Positions 7,306 through 16,637 of a stretch of 41,909 nt of DNA are shown piece after piece. The DNA is from JBCCSZ01 sp039199225 (GTDB taxonomy: Bacteria; Bacteroidota; Bacteroidia; Chitinophagales; Saprospiraceae): NCBI GenBank assembly GCA_039199225.1, contig JBCCSZ010000017.1:1-41909 (forward strand), read 5' to 3'. The notes below the pieces were generated by a model, which had not been told where the DNA came from, did not search any database, and saw only the letters and a program-made list of their open reading frames with translations. Each line of letters begins with the position of its first letter. The first letter of the stretch is position 1. A program made the translations under genes and the position numbers.

Positions 7306-8193
7306 TCAGCCATCCGATTTGGGATGGGCTTGGCGATATACTTCTTTTAGTCGTTCTATCGAGTTGTGGGTGTAAATTTGAGTGGCAGCCAGGTTGCTAT
7401 GCCCCAGCAATTCTTTGATGGCATTCAAATCGGCACCGTTATCAGACAAATGAGTTGCAAACGAATGGCGCAGCACGTGTGGGCTGCGCTGCTCCAAAGT
7501 CGTAACAGCCGATAGGTGCTTCTTGACCAAGCGATAAACGAACTTGGGATACAAAACCTTGCCCTTGTCTGTCAGAAAAAGGTGATTACCTGCAGCTTCA
7601 AAAGTCTCTTTGCGCAGCTGTAAATACCCTTTTAAAATTGCCGACAGCTTAGGACCAAACGGAATCAATCGCTCTTTTCCTCCTTTCCCTAAAACTTTCA
7701 AAGACTGTCTATCAAAGTCAATATCTCCCTTTTGCAAGCCGATTAACTCAGAGCGACGCATTCCTGTACTGTACAACACTTCCATAATCGTCTTATCTCT
7801 CGACGCTGGGTAACCTTCTCCAAATTCCGTGTGATCCAATAGATTGGAAACTTTTTCCTTATGTACAAACACTGGCAGGCGTTTGCCCGTTTGAGGTGCA
7901 ATAACCTTCAGCATAGGATTGTGTTGTACGTGTCCTCTTTTTAGTAAAAATCGGAAATAGGTCTTCAAGGCGGAAAGTTTCCGATTGACGGAACGAGCAG
8001 CGATCCCACTTTGGATCAGTTCTACAATCCAAGAGCGAATGTGTACATGCCGAACAAGGGCAAGATCCGTCAGATCGTACGCCTGTTCAATATACTTTAA
8101 AAACTGTTGAATATCGTTTTTGTAGGCAATGAGTGTATGAGGCGAAAACCGCTTCTCAAATTCGAGGTACTGAAAAAAAGAATGTTGTTTCAT
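7306..8193 (-). CDS. Tyrosine recombinase, XerC/XerD type
   Basis: This is a site-specific tyrosine recombinase, presumably one of the pair that resolves chromosome dimers at dif. The 295-residue protein has an N-terminal SAM-like core-binding domain (about 1-95) and a catalytic domain with the expected residues: R146 in TGMRRSEL, K170 region in LGKGGKER, H239 and R242 in HVLRHSFATH, H265 in LLGHSN, and the nucleophile Y274 in QIYTH. Length and motifs match XerC/XerD rather than a phage integrase, and there are no attachment sites or phage genes nearby. Its place between rpsU and hpf is one I recall from other Bacteroidota. XerC and XerD cannot be told apart by eye. Confidence 0.92.
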   Translation of the reverse strand: MKQHSFFQYLEFEKRFSPHTLIAYKNDIQQFLKYIEQAYDLTDLALVRHVHIRSWIVELIQSGIAARSVNRKLSALKTYFRFLLKRGHVQHNPMLKVIAPQTGKRLPVFVHKEKVSNLLDHTEFGEGYPASRDKTIMEVLYSTGMRRSELIGLQKGDIDFDRQSLKVLGKGGKERLIPFGPKLSAILKGYLQLRKETFEAAGNHLFLTDKGKVLYPKFVYRLVKKHLSAVTTLEQRSPHVLRHSFATHLSDNGADLNAIKELLGHSNLAATQIYTHNSIERLKEVYRQAHPKSDG

Positions 8194-8387
8194 TTAGGTT
8201 GCCTAATGGTGTCTCTGGAACAGCGAAATTGTTGGAAGAACAACTTCAATAAATCACTCAATTGTATTTTAAATTACACAATAAGCGGAATAAATGCAAC
8301 CATTTAGAAAAGATAGTAGGGAGTTCAGAAATGTAAATACCTGAATCTCAAGGAAAGAAGAGAAGAATTAATTTTAGACAGGGAAAT

Positions 8388-8576
8388 CTATTCTCCGCCG
8401 AATTTTTTGAGCTTGTAAACGGCTTTTAGGACCTCTACACGACGCTTGATGGATGGCTTAACATAATTCTTACGACGGCGTAATTCCTTCATAACACCAA
8501 CCTTTTGGAATTTACGCTTGTACTTTTTTAAGGCGCGTTCTATGGATTCGTTTTCTTTTACTTCAACAATAAGCAT
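8388..8576 (-). CDS. rpsU: 30S ribosomal protein S21
   Basis: S21 is a small basic protein of the 30S platform near the anti-Shine-Dalgarno region. The 62-residue product (MLIVEVKENESIERALKKYK, then KVGVMKELRRRKNYVKPS) matches the family in length, basic composition and the ESIERALKKYKRKFQK helix. It has its own promoter-like element upstream and leads the unit with xer and hpf. Confidence 0.96.
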   Translation of the reverse strand: MLIVEVKENESIERALKKYKRKFQKVGVMKELRRRKNYVKPSIKRRVEVLKAVYKLKKFGGE

Positions 8577-8637
8577 GATACAATACCTCTTTGGCTGTTT
8601 TTTTGTTTAAAAAAATAAGGTTCTAATTTTGGGAATG

Positions 8638-8670
8638 CAAAGATAAATGGTTTTCAGGAAAAGTTCAATC
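8638..8670 (-). promoter_or_regulatory. Promoter for rpsU
   Basis: On the minus strand 8645-8638 reads TATCTTTG, an exact TAnnTTTG -7 match. A TTG -33 element lies 20 bases upstream, within ATTGAAC (about 8666-8668). The spacing fits the Bacteroidota sigma pattern, and the -7 element lies about 62 bases before the rpsU ATG. Confidence 0.75.
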
Positions 8671-8710
8671 CAGCTTTCCAATTTCCTCATCAAGTGATCA
8701 TTGTACAATT

Positions 8711-9160
8711 ATGGCCAAAGAGAGAAAAGACAAGCACTTTATCAAAAAGCCCACCTATCCTGGTGGCCTGAAAGCCATGAGGGCATTTATTGGTCAAAAT
8801 CTGACTTATCCTCAAGCGGCGCTGGACGCCAAGATAGAGGGAACTGTTTCAATTCGCTACACCATCGACTACAAAGGAAAGGTCATTGGAGCTAAAGTCA
8901 TCAGTTCATTGGGATATGGCTGCGATGAAGAGGCAGAGAGGCTGGTCAAATTGCTTATTTTTCAAGTAGAAAAAAACCGCAACATACGGGTACAATTCCA
9001 CCGAAACATCCAAATACACTTTCGATTGCCAAAGGAAAAGCCAGCTACAACCAACTACCAGTATCACTATAAAAGTACCTCAGCACCCTCTGAAAAGCCC
9101 TCGACTTCCGAGGATAAGCCAAAGTCTCAAAACAGCTACAACATTCAAATAAAGTGGTAA
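8711..9160 (+). CDS. Solitary TonB C-terminal-like domain protein
   Basis: The 149-residue product contains a TonB C-terminal-type fold signature at about residues 14-85: a YPGGLKAMRAFIGQNLTYP start, EGTVSIRYTIDYKGKVIGAKVISSLGYGCDEEAERLV, and the closing strand VQFHRNIQIHFRLP. This is the pattern of energy-transducer domains that contact TonB-dependent receptors. Unlike TonB it has no N-terminal membrane helix and no Pro-rich periplasmic linker, and no signal peptide is visible. The tail after residue 110 is low-complexity (Ser/Thr/Lys/Pro). It is the only plus-strand gene in the first 22 kb. It may be a cytoplasmic relative or a detached domain; the function is unknown. Confidence 0.75.
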   Translation: MAKERKDKHFIKKPTYPGGLKAMRAFIGQNLTYPQAALDAKIEGTVSIRYTIDYKGKVIGAKVISSLGYGCDEEAERLVKLLIFQVEKNRNIRVQFHRNIQIHFRLPKEKPATTNYQYHYKSTSAPSEKPSTSEDKPKSQNSYNIQIKW

Positions 9161-9168
9161 AAACAGCA

Positions 9169-9196
9169 AAGGCTCCGTGCTGATGCACAGAGCCTT
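9169..9196 (-). terminator. Intrinsic terminator after the first susD
   Basis: AAGGCTCCGTGC (9169-9180) and GCACAGAGCCTT (9185-9196) pair over 12 positions with one mismatch around a TGAT loop. On the minus strand the stem is followed by TTGCTGTTTTTACC, so it best fits the end of the susC-susD transcript, 26 bases past the susD stop. It also separates that unit from the convergent TonB-like gene. Confidence 0.75.
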
Positions 9197-9221
9197 CACC
9201 GTATTAACCGACGATTGCTGT

Positions 9222-10679
9222 TTATAGCGGATTCTGGTCCGCTGCATTGATAGCCTCGTTGGCATTAATTTCATCTTCCGGAATCTGGAAGCGGAACTTA
9301 TCGTCTTCAGCAGGTAGGTTTTGGATCGCGCTGAAAGTAGCGTGGTTTGTACCAGGGTAATCTCTTACCAATGGCTTCTTCAAACGCTTCAGGTCGAACC
9401 ATGCGAAACCTTCACCCCACAACTCAATTCTTCTCTGCAGGTAAACCTCTTCTACCAAAGCATCACCTGTTGCTGTAGAAAGCGTGTAAGATGGATCTTT
9501 AGTGCTTACCAAGTCGAACAATACCTGAGCAGCATTAGCATCTCCCATACGAGCCTTTGCCTCTGCCTCTATCAAGTACATTTCAGCTACACGCATGTAG
9601 ATGTAGTCACCTTCGAAGAAAGTTGCATCTCTAAACTTGATGTTGGCATAAGCAGGAAGTACTGGGTAGTCTTCGTTTCCATTTACAGGATCAACGAAAG
9701 CACCTTTACGGATGTCCGTATCAGAAATCTGATCGTACAAAGATGCATCAATCACCTTATATACACCCAAAGCACCGGCATAACCGTTGTTTGTGTTATC
9801 AAAGTGAGAGAAGAAAGAAGCAAATACTGTAGAAGATTCTGCATCGATGTCTGCACCCCACATTACTTCAGGATTACTGATGTCAGAGAAACCAGCCATC
9901 CACTGATCTGGCGTCATTGGCATCTTGCCAGCACGCGCAGCAGCAGCATTTTCAGCAGCTTTTGTCCACTCTCCCATTTCCAAGTAAACACGAGCCAAGA
10001 TACCTTGAGCGACCGCTTGGTCCAACTCTTGGTTTGTACTCTTTGCAAAATCAGCCAACAGAGGAATAGCACCTTCTAAGTCAGCAACGATTTGCGTAAA
10101 AACTTCTTGTACAGTCGCACGAGGCTTTCCATCGAAAGACTCACCATTAGGCATTGGAACACACTGATCGTTCTCATGTCCGATGTAAGTGTGAGCATAC
10201 ATTCTGGCAGCGTTGAAAGTAAACAAAGCTCTCAAAGCCAAAGCTTGACCAAGAATTGCTCTTGCATCTGGATCGTCTGTATCCTTGTTGATGGCATTGA
10301 TGACAGAGTTGGTCTCTGCTACTTGTGTGTAGTACGTATTCCAAAGAATCTCTGTTCTAGAGGAAGTCTGCACTCGAGAATCATAATTGTAGAAGAAGCC
10401 ATACCAGTGGAAGATAGACATGGATACATCATGGCTCATCATATCCAAACCAGCATGAGCGCCTCTCAAGCCGTAATCGACGTGGCGGGTAGAACCACCA
10501 ACACCAAAGGTTCTCAAGTTGGCATATACCCCGCTGATGATGGCGGAAAGTGCAGATGGGTTTGCAGCCAACTGCTCATTGGAAATCGTATTCTCAGGAA
10601 CGGTGTCCAGGAAATCATCCTTACACCCTGTGGCTGCGACAAACAGCACTAATGTTAAAAGGAATAATTTATTCTTCAT
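9222..10679 (-). CDS. SusD/RagB-family nutrient-binding outer-membrane lipoprotein (pair 1)
   Basis: SusD-family lipoproteins form the lid over a SusC channel and capture oligomeric nutrients at the cell surface. The 485-residue product has a lipoprotein signal (LVLFVAATG-C, Cys at residue 19) followed by DDFLDTVPENTISNEQLAANPSAL, the usual SusD N-terminal pattern. Mid-protein helical TPR-like segments include DDPDARAILGQALALRALFTFNAARMY. The C-terminal RagB signature YIYMRVAEMYLIEAEAKARMGD and ELWGEGFAWFDLKRLKKPLVRDY is clear. It starts 79 bases after its susC partner and is followed by a terminator. The substrate cannot be read from sequence. Confidence 0.93.
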   Translation of the reverse strand: MKNKLFLLTLVLFVAATGCKDDFLDTVPENTISNEQLAANPSALSAIISGVYANLRTFGVGGSTRHVDYGLRGAHAGLDMMSHDVSMSIFHWYGFFYNYDSRVQTSSRTEILWNTYYTQVAETNSVINAINKDTDDPDARAILGQALALRALFTFNAARMYAHTYIGHENDQCVPMPNGESFDGKPRATVQEVFTQIVADLEGAIPLLADFAKSTNQELDQAVAQGILARVYLEMGEWTKAAENAAAARAGKMPMTPDQWMAGFSDISNPEVMWGADIDAESSTVFASFFSHFDNTNNGYAGALGVYKVIDASLYDQISDTDIRKGAFVDPVNGNEDYPVLPAYANIKFRDATFFEGDYIYMRVAEMYLIEAEAKARMGDANAAQVLFDLVSTKDPSYTLSTATGDALVEEVYLQRRIELWGEGFAWFDLKRLKKPLVRDYPGTNHATFSAIQNLPAEDDKFRFQIPEDEINANEAINAADQNPL

Positions 10680-10758
10680 TTCTCTTAATTAGATTTTGTT
10701 GAACTAAACAATGTGTGCGATTAAACAAATTTAACATAAAATTTAATTTGGTGTTAAA

Positions 10759-13700
10759 TTAAAATCTCACATTAGCGCCAATTGACATACTCCGGATAAT
10801 TGAGTACTCATTTGTCGTCCTACCGACAACACTCAATCTTGGATCAAACCCTTGGCGGCTAGACCACAGGTAAACATTGCTTGCAGCCGCATAGACTTTC
10901 AAACCACTGATACCGACATTATCGAACAAAGAAGAAGGCAGTTCATACCCGATGATGATGTCTTGCAAGCTCAAGTAAGAAGCATCGACCAACCAAAAAT
11001 CGGATGTATTGTCGTTCTCTGTGTCAAACAAGTCCAAACGTGGAATGCTTGCATTGGTGTTCTCTGGTGTCCAGGAGTTCTGTATATCTTTGTGGTAGTT
11101 GTTTCCTATGTCAGGAGACGCACCCAGCAAAGACTGGTAGATACCATCGTAAGCATAGCCACCCAACTGGTAGGCAAAATTGATGTCAAGCGTGATGCTC
11201 TTGTACGACAAACCAGTAGAGAAACCACCGTACAAATCAGGAATAGCCGACTTGTCCAAGAAGTATTCTGTTGCATTGTTGTACTCGTTGGTCGTGATGC
11301 GGTTACCTGTAGGGTTACCATCTGCATCCATTTCATCCATGAACCAAAGGGCATCTCCTGTTTCAGCATCTACGCCAGCAAATTCTCTGGTGAAGTAATC
11401 GTAGCGGCTACGTCCTTCTTCCAAGCGCATGAAAGCAAAGGTTGGATCGTCGATGAATTCCTGTGGCAATCTGGTAATTTCATTCTTGAAGTGTGTTGCA
11501 TTGAAGCTAAGGTTCCAGCTGAAATCAGGCTTGCTGATAACAGCAGCATTCACAGTGACTTCGATACCTCTGTTCTCCATGTCTCCTACGTTATCTGGGA
11601 ATGATCCACGACCTTCAGACAGTGGCAATGGGCGGTAGAACAACAAGTCATCTACTTGGCGGACGAAGTATTCTACCTCTAAGCTCAAGCGATTTCTGAT
11701 CAAACTAGCGTCAAAACCGAAGTTGACGTTGGTAGAAGTTTCCCAAACAAGGTCTGGATTACCCAAAGCGAGGAAGCTCACACCTGGCAAACCACCACCT
11801 GCATTCACGACGTTGAATTGATCAACATAAGCGAAGTAGTTTCTATTATCATTGTCACCTGTAATGGTCTGGTTTGTTTCGTAAAGGATAGCATCGTTAC
11901 CCTGCTGTCCGAAACTTGCTTTCAAGCGCAAGCTGCTCAACCAGCTGATGTCTTGCAAGAAAGCCTCGCGCGTAATGTCCCAAGCTGCACCAACACCAAA
12001 GAAGTTACCCCATCTGTTGTCTGGGTGGAAAACGGAAGAACCGTCACGACGGAAGCTAGCATTCAAGAAATACTTGCCATCAAAATCGTAGTTGACCCGT
12101 GAGAAGTAACCCTCAACAGTGTATTCTTTCTCGTATCCTTCTGCATACTGGATGTTTGTTGCGTTGTTCAATACAGGAAGATCGCCCAACAAGGCTTCTG
12201 TCTTCTGTGCTCTGACCAAGCTGAAATCAAACTGGTTGCTTTCGTGGCCCAACAATACAGAGATGTTGTGGCTACCGAAGGTCTTACCCCAATTCAGCAA
12301 CTGCTGATGAGCAATCGTATTTCTTCTGGTAGAAGTCGTAGTCAAACGACCATTTACACCTTTTGCGTCTCCACCAATTGGCGTTGCAAAAGTTGTAATG
12401 TTACCACCGACAAAGTCTGTGGAGAAATTGTAAGTGAAAGAGAAGTCGTCGAGAAACTCAACAGTAGCGTACATTCTTCCAGAAAGGTTGTCCAAAGTGT
12501 TGTTGTCCAAATCGAGCAAACTGGTTGCTACAGGGTTGTTGAAAGCACCGTAAGGTCTAACACCTGGGATGTTGTCATCCAATTCACCAAAGTCAAACAC
12601 TCTGTCGCCATTGGCATCCAAGATGTCGGCACCATTGGCATCTTTTCCATAAATCGGATAGATCGGAGCAACGTTTCTAGCCCAGCTGAACAGGTTACTG
12701 TAAGTGGCAGAACCTACGTTCTGAATCGGAGAGTTTTGAGTCGTATTGGCATAGTTGACATTACCACCCACCTTCAACCAATCCGTCGCGTCAAAATCCA
12801 AAGCCGCACGTCCTGTAATCCGCTCAAAGCCAGACTGTAGAGCGTATCCTTCATCATCGAGGTAACCCAAAGAGAAGAAAGTACCTACTTTGTCGCTCTT
12901 GTGGCGAATGCCCAAGTGTGTTTCCGTTCTGACACTGGTGCTGAAAAGCTCACTATCCCAATCATCTTGGTAAAGGAGGCTAGCACCAGGACTAATCTGT
13001 CCTGTAGCTGGATCAATGACCTGATCGTCTGCTACATTGTAGTTGTTGTAACCCAAAGAAAAGTCACCACCAGAAACGATACCAGCCGCCACAATCTCTG
13101 ATGCCTCAGCAGAAGAAAGTCCCTGCGTGTTCATCAGACCAATGCGCCAGCGATCGAACCAAGTTTCGTAGTATTCTCCTGGATCGCGGATGACATCGTA
13201 GTCCTCAACATTCCGGGTGTTGATACCGACTCTTGCATCGAGGGTAACTTCCAGTCCTTTGGTTTTTCCTTTCTTGGTGGTAATGATGATAACACCATTG
13301 GCACCACGACTACCATACAAAGCGTTAGCAGATGCGTCTTTGAGGAAAGTCATAGACTCGATGTCCTGAGAAGCAATAGAGTTGATATTGCCATTAAAAG
13401 GAACACCATCTACGACGTAGAGAGGCTGGTTGGAAGCATTGACAGACCCAATACCGCGGAAGCGAACGCTGGGAGCATCCCCAGGCTGACCGCTTTGAGC
13501 GATGATCTGTACACCTGCAATCTTTCCAGTCAATCCCTGTACAACGTGAGAGTTTTGAATATTCTCAATATCCTCTCCTTTGACGGAGACGACTGATCCA
13601 GTGATCTGTCTTTTCGTTTGAGAACCATAAGCTGTTACCACGACCTCATCGAGAATGAGGTTGTCTGTAGACATCGTAACATCGAGAACGTTAGAAGCTC

Positions 13701-13947
13701 CAAGCTCCATTTTCTTAGTTTCGTAGCCCGTATAACTGAAGACCAAAATATTGGAGTCATCAGGCACGGAAATACTGTATTTTCCTTCAAAGTCAGTGAC
13801 AGTACCTACAGTAGTACCATCAACCAATACAGTAGCACCAATCAATGGCTCACCATCACCCACCACTGTTCCGGTGACGTTGCGTTGAGCCAAAGCAATA
13901 CTCGTTGTGAATAAAAGGAGTATTAATCCTGTTAAGATTTTCCGCAT
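10759..13947 (-). CDS. SusC/RagA-family TonB-dependent outer-membrane transporter (pair 1)
   Basis: SusC proteins are 22-strand TonB-dependent channels that import nutrients delivered by SusD. The 1062-residue protein has a signal peptide (about 1-20, ending SIALA-Q) and a carboxypeptidase-regulatory-like domain (about 22-95). It then has a DEVVVTAYG TonB-box-like segment near residue 103, a plug with VQGLTGKIAGVQI, PLYVVDGVPF and DASANALYGSRGANGVIIITTKKGK (about 135-230), and a long beta barrel ending with a terminal Phe (SIGANVRF). It precedes its susD. A TAnnTTTG element lies 31 bases before the ATG. No glycosidase, sulfatase or sigma/anti-sigma pair adjoins it. Confidence 0.95.
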   Translation of the reverse strand: MRKILTGLILLLFTTSIALAQRNVTGTVVGDGEPLIGATVLVDGTTVGTVTDFEGKYSISVPDDSNILVFSYTGYETKKMELGASNVLDVTMSTDNLILDEVVVTAYGSQTKRQITGSVVSVKGEDIENIQNSHVVQGLTGKIAGVQIIAQSGQPGDAPSVRFRGIGSVNASNQPLYVVDGVPFNGNINSIASQDIESMTFLKDASANALYGSRGANGVIIITTKKGKTKGLEVTLDARVGINTRNVEDYDVIRDPGEYYETWFDRWRIGLMNTQGLSSAEASEIVAAGIVSGGDFSLGYNNYNVADDQVIDPATGQISPGASLLYQDDWDSELFSTSVRTETHLGIRHKSDKVGTFFSLGYLDDEGYALQSGFERITGRAALDFDATDWLKVGGNVNYANTTQNSPIQNVGSATYSNLFSWARNVAPIYPIYGKDANGADILDANGDRVFDFGELDDNIPGVRPYGAFNNPVATSLLDLDNNTLDNLSGRMYATVEFLDDFSFTYNFSTDFVGGNITTFATPIGGDAKGVNGRLTTTSTRRNTIAHQQLLNWGKTFGSHNISVLLGHESNQFDFSLVRAQKTEALLGDLPVLNNATNIQYAEGYEKEYTVEGYFSRVNYDFDGKYFLNASFRRDGSSVFHPDNRWGNFFGVGAAWDITREAFLQDISWLSSLRLKASFGQQGNDAILYETNQTITGDNDNRNYFAYVDQFNVVNAGGGLPGVSFLALGNPDLVWETSTNVNFGFDASLIRNRLSLEVEYFVRQVDDLLFYRPLPLSEGRGSFPDNVGDMENRGIEVTVNAAVISKPDFSWNLSFNATHFKNEITRLPQEFIDDPTFAFMRLEEGRSRYDYFTREFAGVDAETGDALWFMDEMDADGNPTGNRITTNEYNNATEYFLDKSAIPDLYGGFSTGLSYKSITLDINFAYQLGGYAYDGIYQSLLGASPDIGNNYHKDIQNSWTPENTNASIPRLDLFDTENDNTSDFWLVDASYLSLQDIIIGYELPSSLFDNVGISGLKVYAAASNVYLWSSRQGFDPRLSVVGRTTNEYSIIRSMSIGANVRF

Positions 13948-14435
13948 ACTAATACGTTTTAATTAATGAATAGAAGTCAAAGCTAACTTTTTCTTAACTT
14001 TTATTTAAGGATTTCTGCAAGTTTTTAAGTCTGTACCATTACATAATAACCACTTAGATAAGTAACTCTTAATCAGATCGTTAGATGAATAGAAATAGAT
14101 AAGCAGGCCCTGTCGTATCCACAACAGGTGGTTATTAACTTATTCAAGCCGCAGTTTGTGAAGTAAAAAGCCCTTACCTCAGTTCTTTGTCAATAAAATT
14201 TGTTTTTTGCCAAGCTTCTGTAGGTGGATAAACCTATAAAATCATGGATAAGATTTTACACTGAAGACTTTTGTTCATCGCAATTTAGGTTAATCAAAAA
14301 TAGCTCTAGCTGGTTTTTTCGATCTAAGCCTCAACAAATCGGGCATTTATACTAATCCGGGATGATTGCAATAGAAAACTGGCATAAGAAAGACGATTGA
14401 GGAGGCCAAAACGATGCTTGAGTAATTAAAAAAAT
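13948..14435. other. 488-base gene-free region upstream of susC pair 1
   Basis: This AT-rich stretch separates the first SusC gene from the upstream barrel gene. It contains the promoter candidate at 13978-13985 and a short CCTGT/ACAGG repeat near 14110-14127. No frame with coding character, no tRNA and no clear terminator is visible. It may hold a long 5' leader or a binding site for a regulator encoded elsewhere. Confidence 0.6.
13978..13985 (-). promoter_or_regulatory. Promoter -7 candidate for susC pair 1
   Basis: On the minus strand 13985-13978 reads TAGCTTTG, matching TAnnTTTG, 31 bases before the susC ATG. No convincing TTG -33 is found at the expected distance; the upstream sequence is A/T-rich. 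Confidence 0.5.
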
Positions 14436-15422
14436 TTAATCTGGGAGGATAAAAGCTTCCTCCTCCCCAAATCGAATGTCGAATTGTACGCCTGCCCCAA
14501 TGCGATAAGAGGTGGTCAACTGTACGCCTTTCAGCTGGCGATAGATGGGAATTTCTGAAAAAGCAAAAACCGACCATTGATTTGTCAACGGCCAGCGAAA
14601 GCCAGGTGTAATATACAGCCAATGGCCTCCGGTATTCGGGGTATCGGCGCCGTTGGTAAGCGCCTCGGTTTGAAAGCGGTAACGGAAGGAAAACTCTGGA
14701 TACAACAGCATTTTGGAAACCACCAATGGAAAGCTGATGCCAGCATCGACAAATAGTTCATCGCCGAATTGATAGGTCTGCTGGCCATTGAAGCGCTCCG
14801 TCTCGTCCGACAGACGATAGTTGATGGTCAAATTGAGGCGATTTCCGTTGAACAGCCAATGCTCCAGGCCATAGTAGATAGACCACATAAAATCGTAGGA
14901 GCCGGTTCCTGGCTGCAGGTCTGGGTTCAGCACAATCCCCGTTTCCGGGTTGGCAATCTCCGTCTCTCCCGTAGGCCATTTCAAACCACCTGCTAAGATC
15001 AGCGTGTTGCCACCTGCCTGCACGATTTGATATTGCACCATTGTGATGATGTCTCCGATGCCTTCTGCCTTTCGGAAGGTGCTACCCACTGCCGCTCCGG
15101 CTTGAATTCGCTCCTCTTGTCGTATGAGATTAAAAAGGGCAATGGCACTGAGCCGATCGCTGAAAGCATACTTAAAACGCATCAGCCCCGAGTGGTTGAT
15201 TCGCCTGCGAAGCTTATCGTCCAGCTCTTCGGAGCCACTCACTAGATCGGCTAGATGGTTGTAATCATAGGTAAGATTGAAGGAAAAGCTCTGTGATTTG
15301 GCGGCTCCCAGGTTGAGGTTACCGGAAATCGGACTGCCACCCGCGCAACAGCCCTGGGCTTGAAGATCAATGGACAGCAAGTAGCAAAGTGTAAAAAAGA
15401 TTATGTAGCTGACTTTTTTCAT
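14436..15422 (-). CDS. Outer-membrane beta-barrel protein, resembling the phenol-degradation MetA/transporter family
   Basis: The 328-residue product has a signal peptide (about 1-22, ending LQA-Q) followed by GCCAGGSPISG. It then shows alternating amphipathic strands typical of an outer-membrane barrel: SFSFNLTYDYNHL, LMRFKYAFSDRLSAIALFNL, LILAGGLKWPTGETEIAN, RLNLTINYRLSDETERFNG, WLYITPGFRWPLTNQWSVFAFSEIP. The GLKWPTG and PGFRWPLTNQWSVFAF segments recall the MetA-like or generic transporter barrels annotated in Gram-negative bacteria. Substrate is unknown. It lies 81 bases downstream of the DUF3179 lipoprotein gene in the same direction, so the two are probably cotranscribed. Confidence 0.75.
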   Translation of the reverse strand: MKKVSYIIFFTLCYLLSIDLQAQGCCAGGSPISGNLNLGAAKSQSFSFNLTYDYNHLADLVSGSEELDDKLRRRINHSGLMRFKYAFSDRLSAIALFNLIRQEERIQAGAAVGSTFRKAEGIGDIITMVQYQIVQAGGNTLILAGGLKWPTGETEIANPETGIVLNPDLQPGTGSYDFMWSIYYGLEHWLFNGNRLNLTINYRLSDETERFNGQQTYQFGDELFVDAGISFPLVVSKMLLYPEFSFRYRFQTEALTNGADTPNTGGHWLYITPGFRWPLTNQWSVFAFSEIPIYRQLKGVQLTTSYRIGAGVQFDIRFGEEEAFILPD

Positions 15423-15503
15423 ACCCTAGGATTGATTCGAAAGGCTGGCTTTCCTCACTTGCTCAACCTTTTCCATTCCCCACAAAGCTCAATTTAAGCC
15501 AAA

Positions 15504-16637
15504 TTACTGAAAATCTTGAAAGCGGTATACTTTCGCCTTGCCATTGACGATTACACCCAGGACTCTTTCCTTGGAGGGTACCCGATCATCCATAAACTCG
15601 ATGGGAAAGGCCAAAAAGTTGTTGTCTGAAATATAATCTTGATAGGGATTTGTATCGTAATCTTTGTTGAAGCCCGTTGCCCGAGTCAAAACATTTGGGC
15701 TATCGAGCAAGCGTTTCCAGGTCGCCCAGGTGGTTTCAACAACCGGATAGGTAGTCCAATTGCGACCAATCAGATCGCCCCTCACACAATCCTCTCTCAT
15801 CTGAGACCAAACACTCGTCGTCAGCCGGTCATATGGCATCACATTGCTGTTGTAGAGCAAGCCAGAAACACCAAAGGTGGTCACTCCCTCATCCAACTCC
15901 CTATTCCAGGCGATCGCCGTACCCGTGAGCGGGCAGAAGGACATCGCAAAATAGGTACTTCCCAATTGATCATTGACGATTTCATGCCAGTTGAGGATAG
16001 AATGGGGATACAAATGTATTTCATCATTCATCTGAATACCAATGACCAATTCATCGTCTTCCACAAAGTAACCATTTTCTATAGCATCTCTATTGTTGAA
16101 TGTCTCAAAGACCGGCTCATCCACCGCCGGGATGCCATCGAGCCCGACAGAGCTGAAGACATTTGCTGTGGGAATGGCCCAATCTTCAGCCGGCTCTTCT
16201 TGGCGAAAATCACCGCTGTACGCAGGTCCTTCGTACAGTTCTACACCTGGATACATCGTTCCCCAAGCAAACCAAAAACCAATGTAAGAGTGGGCAGGCT
16301 TGAGCTGCTGACCTTTTCGAGGACCAGAAATGGCCCTTCCGAACACATTCCAACGGTTTCCTTCCTGGTCACCCATGATGGCTGGATATGCCTGATTGAG
16401 CGCCTCGAACTGAAGCATGCTGCCATCCGGCAACTCGCGCTCGAACGCCAGCATATAATTGGCAGAAGAGCTACCGACAATGACCAATGGCAATCCATCG
16501 AATTCATCTTGGATCAGTTTGGTAGCCGTCTGGGCATTCCCTCCCCCTGTTGGATTGGGGGTGGTGGTCGTGTCATCTTTTCCACAAGCGACAACAAGCA
16601 GTGCAACCATTATGAGTGTAAACCATTGATATTTCAT
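15504..16637 (-). CDS. DUF3179 domain lipoprotein, apparently short at the C-terminus
   Basis: The 377-residue product has a lipoprotein signal (LIMVALLVVAC, Cys at residue 18) and a Thr/Pro/Gly linker. DUF3179 follows, with the characteristic HLYPHSILNWHEIVND (about residue 206), FCPLTGTAIAWNRELD, FGVSGLLYNSNVMPYDR, SVWSQM, TTWATWKRL and the closing VLGVIVNGKAKVYRFQDF. The family has no agreed function; the His, Cys and Trp positions are conserved. Family members I recall usually continue past the KAY/KVY strand with a further roughly 50-residue segment, whereas this one stops three residues later. No continuation is visible in another frame in the 81 bases before the next gene. It is probably exported to the periplasm or outer membrane. 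Confidence 0.88.
   Translation of the reverse strand: MKYQWFTLIMVALLVVACGKDDTTTTPNPTGGGNAQTATKLIQDEFDGLPLVIVGSSSANYMLAFERELPDGSMLQFEALNQAYPAIMGDQEGNRWNVFGRAISGPRKGQQLKPAHSYIGFWFAWGTMYPGVELYEGPAYSGDFRQEEPAEDWAIPTANVFSSVGLDGIPAVDEPVFETFNNRDAIENGYFVEDDELVIGIQMNDEIHLYPHSILNWHEIVNDQLGSTYFAMSFCPLTGTAIAWNRELDEGVTTFGVSGLLYNSNVMPYDRLTTSVWSQMREDCVRGDLIGRNWTTYPVVETTWATWKRLLDSPNVLTRATGFNKDYDTNPYQDYISDNNFLAFPIEFMDDRVPSKERVLGVIVNGKAKVYRFQDFQ

Noticed and set aside
7306..8193. Tyrosine recombinase as a sign of a mobile element
   Set aside because: The gene is of housekeeping Xer type, sits between rpsU and hpf, and has no attachment repeats or phage genes around it, even though tRNA genes are near.
14347..14622. 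91-codon frame overlapping the barrel gene 3' end
   Set aside because: A shadow of the barrel gene in another frame with no independent features.
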